A stretch of 15,233 bases of DNA from Rhodospirillaceae bacterium (GTDB taxonomy: Bacteria > Pseudomonadota > Alphaproteobacteria > MPNO01 > UBA2964), in contig JABJKO010000272.1 of NCBI GenBank assembly GCA_018660305.1, forward strand, positions 1-15,233. Reading direction: 5' to 3'. Under the pieces are notes generated by a model. The model was not told the origin of the DNA. It saw nothing but the letters and a program-made list of their open reading frames with translations, and did no database searches. The translations under genes and the position numbers were made by a program. This document shows positions 1 through 8,073 of this stretch, piece by piece. Positions within the stretch are counted from its first letter, which is position 1. Each line of letters opens with the position of its first letter.

Positions 1-1667
1 ACATCACCCGCGCCCATTGGACGGGCGCCAGCGATGTGGATCTCCATAAGCTCGCGGTTCTTGCCGGCCTCGCATTGCGCCGGGAAGACGGCCTGACCAA
101 CCCTTATCTCGACAATCGCTTCGCTATTGCAATCGTGACCACCGATTACGAATTGGCATGCGATCTACCCCTGGCGCGCCATCTCCGCGACGGAAAGGAT
201 CTCAGCTATCAGCTCGGACTGAGCGGCGCCGTCTCCGGTCTGGAGCGCTGGCGCCGCAAGCGGCGGCCGTCCCATCTTGGCCCCTATCCCGTCGAGGATC
301 TCAAACGGGTGGACAGGCCAACCACCCTCATCCTCGACGATGAAGTGCCGCGGGTTCCCAGCCGGGCGAATTTCTATGTCCGCACCGCCCTGGGGGATCT
401 CAGCGAGAAGGCCCTGCGGGAATCCAACCGCTGGTCCCAGAAGCAGCCCGTAGCCCAAGGCATCGTCCGCCCCATGTGGGGCGTGAAAATGCTACAGGAA
501 GGCCAGACCGCCGAGAGCAGCGCACCGGATACCGGCAATGCGGAGGAAAACACCAAGGCTCTCAAGGCGCTCAGCCACTATATGGGATCGGCCATCACCG
601 GGATCTGCGAAATTCCCGACTACTGCTGGTATTCCCACGACAAGCGGGGCCAGCCCATCGAGCCCTATCATAAATACGCCCTCGTCGTCCTGATCGATCA
701 GGGCCATGAGACCGTCCTCGGTGCCAGCGGCAATGACTGGATATCGGGCGCCCAATCCATGCGATCCTATCTGCGCGGCGCCGAAGTCGTGGGGGTCATG
801 GCGTCCATGATACGGGAAATGGGATACCCGGCGCGGGCCCATTCCAGCCTGGACAGCCATGTGCTGCATGTGCCGCTGGTGCTCAATGCCGGTCTTGGGG
901 AACAGAGCCGGATCGGTGAAAGCGCGCTCAATCCGTTCCTGGGCATGCGCTTCAAGACGGCGGTACTGACCACCGATATGCCGCTGGTGGCGGACAAGCC
1001 CATTGATTTCGGACTTCAGTCCTTCTGCGGCTCTTGCCTGAAATGCGCCCGCGAATGCCCCAGCCAGGCCATCCCCTTCGGCGGCAAAGTCATGTTCAAC
1101 GGCTATGAGACCTGGAAGCCGGACAGCGAGCGCTGCACCAGCTACCGCGCCACCAACAGCAAGGGCTCCTCCTGCGGCCGTTGCATCCATATCTGCCCGC
1201 TGACCAAGGACACCACCTGGGACGGGCCGCTGCTGCATCAATTGGGAAGCTGGCTCGGCATCCATGCGCTGTGGCTGAAGCCCATTCTGGCGCCCATCGC
1301 CATCTGGCTGGACGATGTGCTGGGCAGCGGCAATCCGGTCGATGCCAAGAAATGGTGGCTGGATCTGGAGGTAAAGGGCGACGTTTCCTTCAAATATGAC
1401 CCCAGGAACCACGTGGAGGCCGCGCCAGGCGCCAACCGGCCCAGGATCAATCCGAAGAAGAAAATCCCCAAGGACCAGAAAATCGCTTATTACCCGGCCT
1501 CAACATTGCCGCCGCCCGATCACATGGCGCCGTTTCCCACCGACCGCAAGCGCGGTCTTGAACACGCGGCTGAAGCCGAAACGGTGGAGCAGGCTCTGGC
1601 ACGCCGGGCCCGGGGTGGCGAGAAACCGGCGGCCTATGTTCCCAGCTACGCCAAAGAAGATTCCTGA
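1..1667 (+). CDS. Reductive dehalogenase-like corrinoid/iron-sulfur protein (5' partial)
   Basis: Likely removes halogen from an organic compound using a corrinoid cofactor fed by two [4Fe-4S] clusters. The frame is open to the left edge (codons from base 3; residues read ITRAHWTGASD before the GTG at 36), so the start lies outside the window. Numbering from the GTG as residue 1, cluster 1 is C331-x2-C334-x2-C337-x3-C341-P and cluster 2 is C367-x12-C380-x2-C383-x3-C387-P, the RdhA/ferredoxin pattern. The conserved stretch just before cluster 1 (N299 to I323) also occurs near the visible N-terminus (N22 to L46, 12 of 25 identical). This matches the NpRdhA-like catabolic class, where a vestigial B12 domain precedes the active one. 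No Tat signal can be judged. No RdhB-type membrane anchor lies downstream, which suits a soluble enzyme. Epoxyqueuosine reductase QueG is a relative, but it lacks this duplication. Family call is firm; substrate is unknown. Confidence 0.85.
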   Translation, partial: ITRAHWTGASDVDLHKLAVLAGLALRREDGLTNPYLDNRFAIAIVTTDYELACDLPLARHLRDGKDLSYQLGLSGAVSGLERWRRKRRPSHLGPYPVEDLKRVDRPTTLILDDEVPRVPSRANFYVRTALGDLSEKALRESNRWSQKQPVAQGIVRPMWGVKMLQEGQTAESSAPDTGNAEENTKALKALSHYMGSAITGICEIPDYCWYSHDKRGQPIEPYHKYALVVLIDQGHETVLGASGNDWISGAQSMRSYLRGAEVVGVMASMIREMGYPARAHSSLDSHVLHVPLVLNAGLGEQSRIGESALNPFLGMRFKTAVLTTDMPLVADKPIDFGLQSFCGSCLKCARECPSQAIPFGGKVMFNGYETWKPDSERCTSYRATNSKGSSCGRCIHICPLTKDTTWDGPLLHQLGSWLGIHALWLKPILAPIAIWLDDVLGSGNPVDAKKWWLDLEVKGDVSFKYDPRNHVEAAPGANRPRINPKKKIPKDQKIAYYPASTLPPPDHMAPFPTDRKRGLEHAAEAETVEQALARRARGGEKPAAYVPSYAKEDS

Positions 1668-1680
1668 TTTTTCCCCATCG

Positions 1681-1692
1681 GCGCCGCGGCGC
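1681..1692. repeat. 12-bp perfect palindrome between convergent genes
   Basis: GCGCCGCGGCGC is perfectly self-complementary and sits in the 32-bp gap between the stop codons of the RdhA-like gene and the convergent kinase gene. It could fold as a cruciform or a short hairpin and help end transcription. However, no U-tract follows it in either direction (the T-run at 1668-1672 lies before it on the plus strand), so it is not a canonical intrinsic terminator. Confidence 0.4.
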
Positions 1693-1699
1693 TAGAGCC

Positions 1700-3997
1700 C
1701 TATAGACGGCTGGTTCCTGTCGCGGAGGCCGAGACGACGCGCTCGGCCGGGAAACGCACTGTCACCGTGGTGCCAACGCCGACTTCACTCTGCAGATCGA
1801 AGGATCCGCCATGCATTTCGGTGAGCGACTTGCTCAGCGGCAGGCCGAGACCTGTGCCCTCGAATTTCCGGTCGAGAGCGCCATCCGCCTGTTTGAACGG
1901 AGTCAGGACCGTCGGAATATCCTCGAGTGCAATGCCAATGCCGGTGTCGGCTATCTGAAATACATAACCAGCATCCGGGCGGGACCAAACCTTAATGCCT
2001 ATTTCGCCGCCGACAGGCGTGAATTTGATGGCGTTAGACAGAAGATTGATCAGGATCTGCTTGACCATCCGTTCGTCGGCGTACAACGCCGGAAGATTAT
2101 CCGGTAAATCCGGTTTCAGGTTCAGGTCTTCCGCCGCGGCGCGTTCCTTTACCAACAACACGCAGGATTCGACGATGCCGGAAACATTCACCGGTGCCTC
2201 GTGAAGCTCAACCTTGCCCGCCTCTATCTTCGACAGATCCAGAATGTCGTTGATGACGTTTAGCAGATGCCGGCCCGCCTGGTGGATATCGTCCACGTAT
2301 TCAAGGTATTTTGGACTGCCCACGGGGCCGAATGTTTGTTTGTGTATGGTTTCGGAAAACCCGATGATCGCATTCAGTGGCGTGCGCAGTTCGTGACTCA
2401 TATTGGCCAGGAATTCCGACTTCGCCCGGTTCGCGAGTTCAGCCTGTTCCTTGGCGTCATTCAGCGCCACCTCCGCCCGCTTGCGCTCGGTCAGGTCTAC
2501 CAAGGTTCGCTGGAAAGCGTCCCGTCCATCCCACGAAATCTTCCGCGAGAAGGATTGGAGGGGCACGACCGTCCCGTCCTTTTTAACGACATCGTATTCA
2601 TAGATGTCAGGCACGTTCTCACCCTTTATGCGGGCGTCCGCCATATGGATAATCCGGTCGCGGTCGTAGGGTGCGATGACTTTGGACCGGAATTCGAAGA
2701 ACTCCTCCGCCGTTTCATATCCGAGAAGATCCAGATAGGACTGATTTACGTAGCGGGAACCACCGTCAACCGTCGTGATCTGGATTGGTAGGATCGATCC
2801 CTCGAACAGATCCCGGTAACGCGCCTCGCTTTGCTGCAATCCCGCTTCCGCGCGCTTTCGTTCGGTAATGTCCTGCGTCGTTCCCGACATGCGAACCGGT
2901 TGTCCGGCGTTGTCGAATTCCACCGTACCCTGCTCATAAACCACACGCTCTTCTCCGCTGGCGAGGCAGATCCTGTGGTCGATCGAATAGGGGATTTTTT
3001 CCTTGAGCGCCCTGGTGATGTGATGCTCCATCAGTTCCCGGTCGTCGGGATGAACACAGTCCAGAACCGTCTCGTATGTGGGCGTGAATTCCTGAGGCTC
3101 GAAACCTAAAATGCGGTAGGTTTCATCCGACCAGTACAGCTCGCCGGTAAGAAAATTCCAATTCCAGCTACCCAGCTTGGCCAATTGCTGGGCCTTGGCG
3201 AGGCTTTCCTCGCTTTGTCGCAATGATTGTTCGGCCCGCTTACGGTCCGAAAGATCGACGTAGGTCCTTTGGAGGGCCGATTTACCGTCCCAGGTCGTTT
3301 CTCCGACGAATACCCGAACCGGCAGGATCGAGCCGTCTTTTCTCAGGCCGTCATATTCGTAATCGTTCGATGCGTCCCTGCCCTGTCTGCGTGCTTCCAG
3401 GTTGTTCAGTATCCAATCGCGGTCATGGGGGGCAATCATGATGCCCGGCGCGGAAAGCGCCCTGAGATATTCATCCGCGCTTTCATAGCCGAACATCGTC
3501 GCACAGGCGTTGTTTGCAAATAACCGTATGCCGTCGGCGTTCTCGATGCGTATTCCCAACTGGGCGTTTTCCACAAGGTTGCGGTAGCGTTTCTCGGTGC
3601 TCTCCAATTCGCTTATTTTCGCGCCCAGTTCGCGCTCGTTCAGGTTGGATTTTTCGATCCGCCCGAGAACAGAGCGAAACGTAAGAGTAAACCCGGCCGC
3701 AATCGCCCCAAAACCCAGCGGCAGCGCGATCCAGCTGACGTTTTTATGCAGTTGCTCCGTCACCGACATTGCTTCTCTCGTGCCGATCCACTTTGGCAAC
3801 ACCAGAATCATAAAGAAATCCGCGCCCAAAAACCCGGCGACGATCAATGCGCCGGCGGCGATAACCAATAAATTGCCATTATTCCCGGAAGACCGGAAAA
3901 AAGTTCGGTTTTTGTAGATCAGGATGGCGATGCATACGCCCCCGACGACGCCTGCCAGGTCGATGAACGTCATAAGGGTAATCGAAGCCCATAACAT
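1700..3997 (-). CDS. Membrane-bound triple-PAS sensor histidine kinase
   Basis: A 765-residue inner-membrane sensor kinase. Three hydrophobic segments (about 9-28, 43-67 and 88-107) are followed by PAS1 (about 136-255), PAS2 (270-380) and PAS3 (391-508), each ending in a D-[LI]-[ST]-[DE]-R-K-R-A-E type linker. A HisKA domain carries the phospho-acceptor H535 in NMSHELRTP. The HATPase domain shows the N-box (N651, N655), the G1 box DTGIGI (684-689) and the G2 box GTGLGLP (714-720). PAS1 and PAS3 resemble each other more than either resembles PAS2. There is no receiver or HPt domain and no adjacent regulator gene, so it is an orphan kinase. The start has GAGAG about six bases upstream on the minus strand. 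It is divergent from the amidohydrolase gene across 171 bp, so it might respond to that enzyme's substrate or product, but that is only inference. Ligand or cofactor is unknown. Confidence 0.93.
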   Translation of the reverse strand: MLWASITLMTFIDLAGVVGGVCIAILIYKNRTFFRSSGNNGNLLVIAAGALIVAGFLGADFFMILVLPKWIGTREAMSVTEQLHKNVSWIALPLGFGAIAAGFTLTFRSVLGRIEKSNLNERELGAKISELESTEKRYRNLVENAQLGIRIENADGIRLFANNACATMFGYESADEYLRALSAPGIMIAPHDRDWILNNLEARRQGRDASNDYEYDGLRKDGSILPVRVFVGETTWDGKSALQRTYVDLSDRKRAEQSLRQSEESLAKAQQLAKLGSWNWNFLTGELYWSDETYRILGFEPQEFTPTYETVLDCVHPDDRELMEHHITRALKEKIPYSIDHRICLASGEERVVYEQGTVEFDNAGQPVRMSGTTQDITERKRAEAGLQQSEARYRDLFEGSILPIQITTVDGGSRYVNQSYLDLLGYETAEEFFEFRSKVIAPYDRDRIIHMADARIKGENVPDIYEYDVVKKDGTVVPLQSFSRKISWDGRDAFQRTLVDLTERKRAEVALNDAKEQAELANRAKSEFLANMSHELRTPLNAIIGFSETIHKQTFGPVGSPKYLEYVDDIHQAGRHLLNVINDILDLSKIEAGKVELHEAPVNVSGIVESCVLLVKERAAAEDLNLKPDLPDNLPALYADERMVKQILINLLSNAIKFTPVGGEIGIKVWSRPDAGYVFQIADTGIGIALEDIPTVLTPFKQADGALDRKFEGTGLGLPLSKSLTEMHGGSFDLQSEVGVGTTVTVRFPAERVVSASATGTSRL

Positions 3998-4168
3998 GTC
4001 TCTCAGGTATAGGAAAATATCTAAACAACTTATTAATATTTAACGAGTGAAGCAGTGTTCGTTTCATATGCGTTGCCGACTTCGACCCGCCATTCAGGCC
4101 GGGCGTGCCCCGTGACAATTTCCCGATCAACAGGTAACACTGGGCATCAGTTTCGCAGGGAGAAAACC
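3998..4168. promoter_or_regulatory. Divergent promoter region, kinase / amidohydrolase
   Basis: This 171-bp gap must hold the promoters of both divergent genes. Bases 4015-4044 are strongly AT-rich (TTATTAATATTTAA core), the best place for the kinase promoter. For the amidohydrolase, GTGACA at 4112-4117 and TAACAC at 4135-4140 are 17 bp apart, a weak -35/-10 pair. No convincing operator was found. Confidence 0.35.
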
Positions 4169-5686
4169 ATGAACGCGGCACAGAACAAACTCCTGGTTAA
4201 GGGCGGCCGGGTCTATGACCATGACGGCAACGTCCATCAGCCGGCCACCGCCGATATTCTGATCGAGGGCGACAGCATTGCCGCCATTGGTAGCAATCTA
4301 ACCGCCGAGCAGACCGCCGGTGCCGAAATCCTCGATGCGTCCAATCATCTGGTCGTCCCGGGCATGATGAACGCCCATTACCATTCGCACGATACGCTGT
4401 GCCGTGGCCTGTTCGAGGAGAGCACCCTCGAGATGTGGCTGCTCTACACCCTCCCCCTGCAGGGCAACCGCAGTAAGGAGGAAGTCCGGCTGCGGACCCT
4501 GGTGGGCGCTCTGGAATCCATGCGCTGCGGCGTCACCACCGTGCAGGACATGCTGGGACTGATCCCCTTGCAGGAAGATTATGTGGACGTGGTGCTCGAC
4601 GCCTATGAAGAAATTGGCGAGCGGGTGGTATTTTCGCCCATGGTGTTCGATGTCCCGGCCGTCGCCATGGTGCGCGACCGCGACACGCTGCCGCCGGAAG
4701 TCCAGGAAATGATGGGCACCAAGGCCGGCACCGCCACGGAACAAATCGATTTGCTGGAGGCCCAGATCAAGCGGCGGCCGGCCGGGGGCACCACCCATTG
4801 GGCCTGCGGACCCTTCGCGCCACAGCGTTGTTCGCTGGATCTGCTGGCGGGCTGCGCCGACTTTGCCGAACGCCACGATCTCGGCATCTATACCCACATG
4901 TACGAAACAAGAGGCCAGGCGGTGATCGCCCGCGAACGCTATGGCGATTATGGGGGCTCGTTCGTCGGTTACGTGGCCGAGGCCGGCATGCTCAACCATC
5001 GCTTCAACATCGCCCATAGCGTCTGGATCACCCGCGACGAGATCGACCGCATGGCCGACGCCAATGCGGGCGTCGTCATCAACCACAACAGCAATTTCAA
5101 GCTCAAGAGCGGCATCGCCCCCAACAAGGATTTGCTGGAATCAGGTGTGCGCATCGCGCTCGGCTGTGACAATTGTTCGGGCAGCGATGTGCAGAACATG
5201 TTCCAGTCCATGAAAACCTTCTGCCAGGTCACGGCCATCAGCGAGCCCGAGTTGGGGCCGCACATCACCCATGACGCGGTCCGCTTTGCGACCCAGGGCA
5301 GCGCGCGAAGCGCCTGTATGGACGATGTCATCGGGGCGCTAAAGCCGGGCTACAAGGCCGACATGATGCTGCTGGATCTCAACGACACGGCCTATCTGCC
5401 GTTCAACAGCGCCGCCCGCCAGCTGGTCTATACGGAAACCGGCCGTTCCATCGATAACGTGATCATCGGCGGCAAGATCGTGGTCAAGGACCGCAAGGTC
5501 ACCACCATCGACGAGGACGCCCTGCGTGCCGAGGTGGCCGATTACATGAAAGGCTTCATCGCCGACCACGAGGACATCGTCAAAGCCCGCGCCAGCGCCG
5601 TGCCCTACATGCTGGAGGCCCACAAACGGGTCTGGGACACCGATGTCGGCATGAACCGCTTCATGGAGCGCGCGCCACGGAAATAG
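4169..5686 (+). CDS. Metal-dependent amidohydrolase (deaminase/chlorohydrolase-like)
   Basis: A 505-residue cytosolic hydrolase of the amidohydrolase superfamily, in the cyclic deaminase branch (cytosine, guanine and SAH deaminases, TrzN/AtzA-like). Visible metal ligands are the HxH on strand 1 (H70, H72 in NAHYHSH), H243 in YTHMYE with E246 nearby, H283 in IAHSVW, and D334 in LGCDNCSG. The loop NHNSNFKLKSG (305-315) matches the usual N-x-x-S-N-x-K-L-x-S-G of this branch. This pattern fits a single-metal enzyme acting on a ring C-N or C-X bond. The frame is open back to an ATG at 4055, but the ATG at 4169 is preferred: AGGGAG lies six bases upstream (4157-4162) and the domain begins directly with the KLLVKGGRVYD beta-sandwich strand. 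TRAP and TAXI genes follow, suggesting an imported substrate. The exact substrate cannot be read from the sequence. Confidence 0.88.
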   Translation: MNAAQNKLLVKGGRVYDHDGNVHQPATADILIEGDSIAAIGSNLTAEQTAGAEILDASNHLVVPGMMNAHYHSHDTLCRGLFEESTLEMWLLYTLPLQGNRSKEEVRLRTLVGALESMRCGVTTVQDMLGLIPLQEDYVDVVLDAYEEIGERVVFSPMVFDVPAVAMVRDRDTLPPEVQEMMGTKAGTATEQIDLLEAQIKRRPAGGTTHWACGPFAPQRCSLDLLAGCADFAERHDLGIYTHMYETRGQAVIARERYGDYGGSFVGYVAEAGMLNHRFNIAHSVWITRDEIDRMADANAGVVINHNSNFKLKSGIAPNKDLLESGVRIALGCDNCSGSDVQNMFQSMKTFCQVTAISEPELGPHITHDAVRFATQGSARSACMDDVIGALKPGYKADMMLLDLNDTAYLPFNSAARQLVYTETGRSIDNVIIGGKIVVKDRKVTTIDEDALRAEVADYMKGFIADHEDIVKARASAVPYMLEAHKRVWDTDVGMNRFMERAPRK

Positions 5687-6049
5687 CGCGGAATAATGGG
5701 CAGTGTTTCGGTTTGAAGCCTGCCCGAACCCGTGACCCGAATGTTTGCTTTGCCGTGACAGCTTCTTCCGCTGCTCCATGAGTCTGGCCTAAAGGAAATA
5801 CGATATTTTAGTGGGTTTTGACGATAGGCATCATCTGCGCGGACCTTGAGCACGCGGCGGATTGCTGAGAGACTAAAGTGAAAAATTCAATCGAGTTATG
5901 GCGAAAGTTACCTATGCGGCCCCCGCATCAAGCTGTTTTGTGTTGTGCGGTTTTTGCATTTCGTCCTGCCAGCGCCGCACAACATCACCGGATGGAGTTC
6001 CAGTACACGACATAAGAAACAAAAAAGTTTGCAGGGGGGATAGAGGGCG
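5687..6049 (+). promoter_or_regulatory. 363-bp non-coding leader of the TRAP permease gene
   Basis: I see no gene here. It contains a 10-bp inverted repeat (5941-5950 and 5975-5984), AT-rich patches at 5791-5812 and 5875-5900, and a purine-rich stretch (6031-6047, GCAGGGGGGATAGAGGG) that supplies the ribosome-binding site. No strong -35/-10 pair could be fixed; TTGACG at 5818-5823 lacks a good -10. No intrinsic terminator follows the amidohydrolase, so read-through into the TRAP gene is possible. Confidence 0.4.
5941..5984. repeat. 10-bp inverted repeat in the TRAP leader
   Basis: The arms TGTTGTGCGG (5941-5950) and CCGCACAACA (5975-5984) are exact reverse complements separated by 24 bases. 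They end 65 bp before the TRAP start. The feature could be a regulator binding site with widely spaced half-sites, or a stem-loop in the mRNA leader. No U-tract follows the second arm, so a terminator is unlikely. Confidence 0.6.
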
Positions 6050-7999
6050 TTGTCAGACAATCAAGGGGATGAACTAAACAAACCGCAACCGGGTCTCGGC
6101 ACCGGCAACTGGGTCGAGGTGGTGACGATCTTACTCGGTGTTCTGATCGTCGCCATCACCGTGTCATTCGCGGCCGATCTCTCGATCCTGCGCCAGATGG
6201 AGATTCCCAAAGAGCAGGCGCTTCCGATTGTTCTCGGGTCCAGCTTTCTCATTATTTTCCTGAGACTGCCTGCCGTAAAAGGTGCGAAAAGAGACCGGAT
6301 TCCCTGGTACGACGCTGTTTTCGGGTTGGCGGGTTTCTTCACCTGTTTATATTTTTCGTACATTTACACCATTCTGATCGAGGATTATTTCCATTATCGC
6401 GAAACCGCTTTCGTTATCGGGATAATCATCATACCCCTGATAATCGAAGCGCTGCGGCGAACGGCCGGGTGGAGTCTGGTCACCGTGCTTCTCGTCTTTC
6501 TGGCGTATTCCCTGGTCGGGCATCTGGTGCCGGGCGACCTGCAGGCCCAGGAAAAAGATCCCTTTAAGCTGATCGCCTATCTCACGGCGGACAATGTCGC
6601 CCTGTTCGGTCTTCCGATGAACATCGTCACCTATGTGGTGGTTTTGTTTGTTTTGATGGGACAGCTTTTGCTGCGAACGGGGGCATCGGAATGGTTCACC
6701 GACATCGCAACGGCGATGTTCGGTCGATCGCGCGGCGGATCCGCAAAAATAGCTGTTGTCGCCTCCGGTTTGTTCGGGTCCATTTCCGGAAGCGCCGTCT
6801 CGAACGTCGCGTCCACCGGTGTCATAACAATCCCCCTTATGCGCGGCGGCGGGTATTCGGCGAAATCCGCCGCAGCCTTTGAAGCGGTGGCCTCAACAGG
6901 CGGGCAGATCATGCCGCCGATCATGGGCGCCGCCGCGTTCCTCATGGCGGAACTGCTTGAAGCGGATTACACGGATGTGATCCTCGCGGCGCTGATACCG
7001 GCTTTCCTGTATTACTTCGCCGCATTCATCCAGGCTGATCTGGAGGCGGCGCGCCTAAAAATAGCCCCGGTGCCAAGAGATCAAATTCCTCCCTTGTGGC
7101 GCACAATCAAAGAGGGGTGGTTTTTCATAATTCCCTACGTAATTCTGGTGATTGCGTTATTTCGCTACAATATGCCGCCCGATAGCGCGGCCCTCTACGC
7201 GTCAATTTCCCTGCCGGTGGTCAGTTGGATATTCGGATACAAGGGTCGCCGGATCTCCCCCAAGGACCTCATGGTCTGTATTGCGGAAACCGGCCGCAAT
7301 TCCGTCGACATAATCATCATTGGAGCGATGGCGGGGCTTGCCATCGCGATCATAGAGACGACTGGCCTCGGTTACGCGATGACAATCGTTCTCCTGAAAG
7401 TTGGGCAGGACAGCTTGTTTTTACTGCTCGTTCTGACCGCGATTATATCGATCATACTCGGGATGGGGATGCCGACCACGGCCATCTATCTGCTGCTGGC
7501 GTTAATGATTGCACCGCCGATGATAAAGCTTGGGGTCAACCCGTTCGCCGCCCATTTGTTCGTCCTCTATTTCGGACTGATGTCGATGATCACGCCGCCC
7601 GTGGCCATTGCGGCATTTACGGCGGCTAAACTCGCAAATTCGGCGCCGATGGGTACGGCCATGACGGCCTGCAGACTGGGTTGGGTCGCCTATGTGATAC
7701 CCTTTGTGTTCGTTTACGAACCCGCCCTGATCATGAACGGCTCGCCTATCGCAATACTCCTGAGTTTGTGCACCGCCATATTCGGTGTCTGGATCACATC
7801 AGGAGGCATGCTCGGATATATTTTCACGAGCATTGGGCCCGTGGTCAGGGTCATTTGCGTCGTCTGCGGTCTGCTGATGCTCATGCCGGTAGACGTTCTG
7901 CCGTATGGCGTGGCCATAAAACTCATGGCGGCGGGCACCATCCTGATCATATTTGTCGCCCAATTCCTTCGCGTTAAACAGGCAAAAGCCGCACTGTAA
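6050..7999 (+). CDS. TRAP transporter fused permease (DctQM-type, TAXI-associated)
   Basis: A 649-residue inner-membrane protein that fuses the small (4TM) and large (12TM) TRAP subunits. These drive uptake of organic acids or similar solutes with a sodium or proton gradient. The N-terminal part (about 20-160) has four hydrophobic segments. The large subunit follows, with the family hallmark region 237-300 (GSISGSAVSNVAST at 243-256, then GGQIMPPIMGAAAF at 284-297) and a second GMGMPTTAIY / ITPPVAIAAF region at 471-523, related by inverted symmetry in this family. The start is a TTG at 6050, behind GGGGGG and GAGGG; an in-frame stop (6041-6043) and no other early start support it. Its solute receptor lies downstream on the opposite strand. 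It has many more ATA isoleucine codons than the amidohydrolase gene. Substrate unknown. Confidence 0.95.
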   Translation: MSDNQGDELNKPQPGLGTGNWVEVVTILLGVLIVAITVSFAADLSILRQMEIPKEQALPIVLGSSFLIIFLRLPAVKGAKRDRIPWYDAVFGLAGFFTCLYFSYIYTILIEDYFHYRETAFVIGIIIIPLIIEALRRTAGWSLVTVLLVFLAYSLVGHLVPGDLQAQEKDPFKLIAYLTADNVALFGLPMNIVTYVVVLFVLMGQLLLRTGASEWFTDIATAMFGRSRGGSAKIAVVASGLFGSISGSAVSNVASTGVITIPLMRGGGYSAKSAAAFEAVASTGGQIMPPIMGAAAFLMAELLEADYTDVILAALIPAFLYYFAAFIQADLEAARLKIAPVPRDQIPPLWRTIKEGWFFIIPYVILVIALFRYNMPPDSAALYASISLPVVSWIFGYKGRRISPKDLMVCIAETGRNSVDIIIIGAMAGLAIAIIETTGLGYAMTIVLLKVGQDSLFLLLVLTAIISIILGMGMPTTAIYLLLALMIAPPMIKLGVNPFAAHLFVLYFGLMSMITPPVAIAAFTAAKLANSAPMGTAMTACRLGWVAYVIPFVFVYEPALIMNGSPIAILLSLCTAIFGVWITSGGMLGYIFTSIGPVVRVICVVCGLLMLMPVDVLPYGVAIKLMAAGTILIIFVAQFLRVKQAKAAL

Positions 8000-8006
8000 A
8001 TGCAGG

Positions 8007-8044
8007 ATAAAAAAACCGGGGCTGCCGATTGGCAGGCCCCGGTT
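8007..8044 (-). terminator. Strong intrinsic terminator between TRAP permease and TAXI receptor
   Basis: The stem pairs AACCGGGGC (8014-8022) with GCCCCGGTT (8036-8044), then TGCC with GGCA around a GATT loop, with one bulged G. Read on the minus strand it is followed by seven U (A-run at 8009-8015), a canonical Rho-independent terminator for the TAXI gene, whose stop lies 30 bp away. On the plus strand the following bases are TTAAAAAG, so it would work only poorly for the TRAP gene, whose stop codon ends at 7999. Confidence 0.88.
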
Positions 8045-8073
8045 AAAAAGAGGATCGGAAACGAGCGTACTTT

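Noticed and set aside
492..1412. Long open frame of 306 codons on the minus strand inside the RdhA-like gene
   Set aside because: It is a shadow of a GC-rich coding strand; composition is low-complexity (A, G, Q, H rich) and there is no family motif.
1..1667. Identification of the first gene as epoxyqueuosine reductase (QueG)
   Set aside because: QueG is shorter, about 350-380 residues, and lacks the duplicated motif and the long post-cluster tail seen here.
4023..4044. Possible second CtrA box in the kinase promoter region
   Set aside because: TTAA elements are present but the spacing is 3, not 7, bases; the nearest N7 fit has two mismatches in one half-site.
4053..4142. CAGTGTT / AACACTG inverted repeat, 7-bp arms 76 bp apart
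   Set aside because: Arms are short and far apart; expected by chance in a gap of this size.
4055..4168. N-terminal extension of the amidohydrolase from the ATG at 4055
   Set aside because: The 38 extra residues have no homology-like character or signal peptide, no ribosome-binding site precedes 4055, and a good one precedes 4169.
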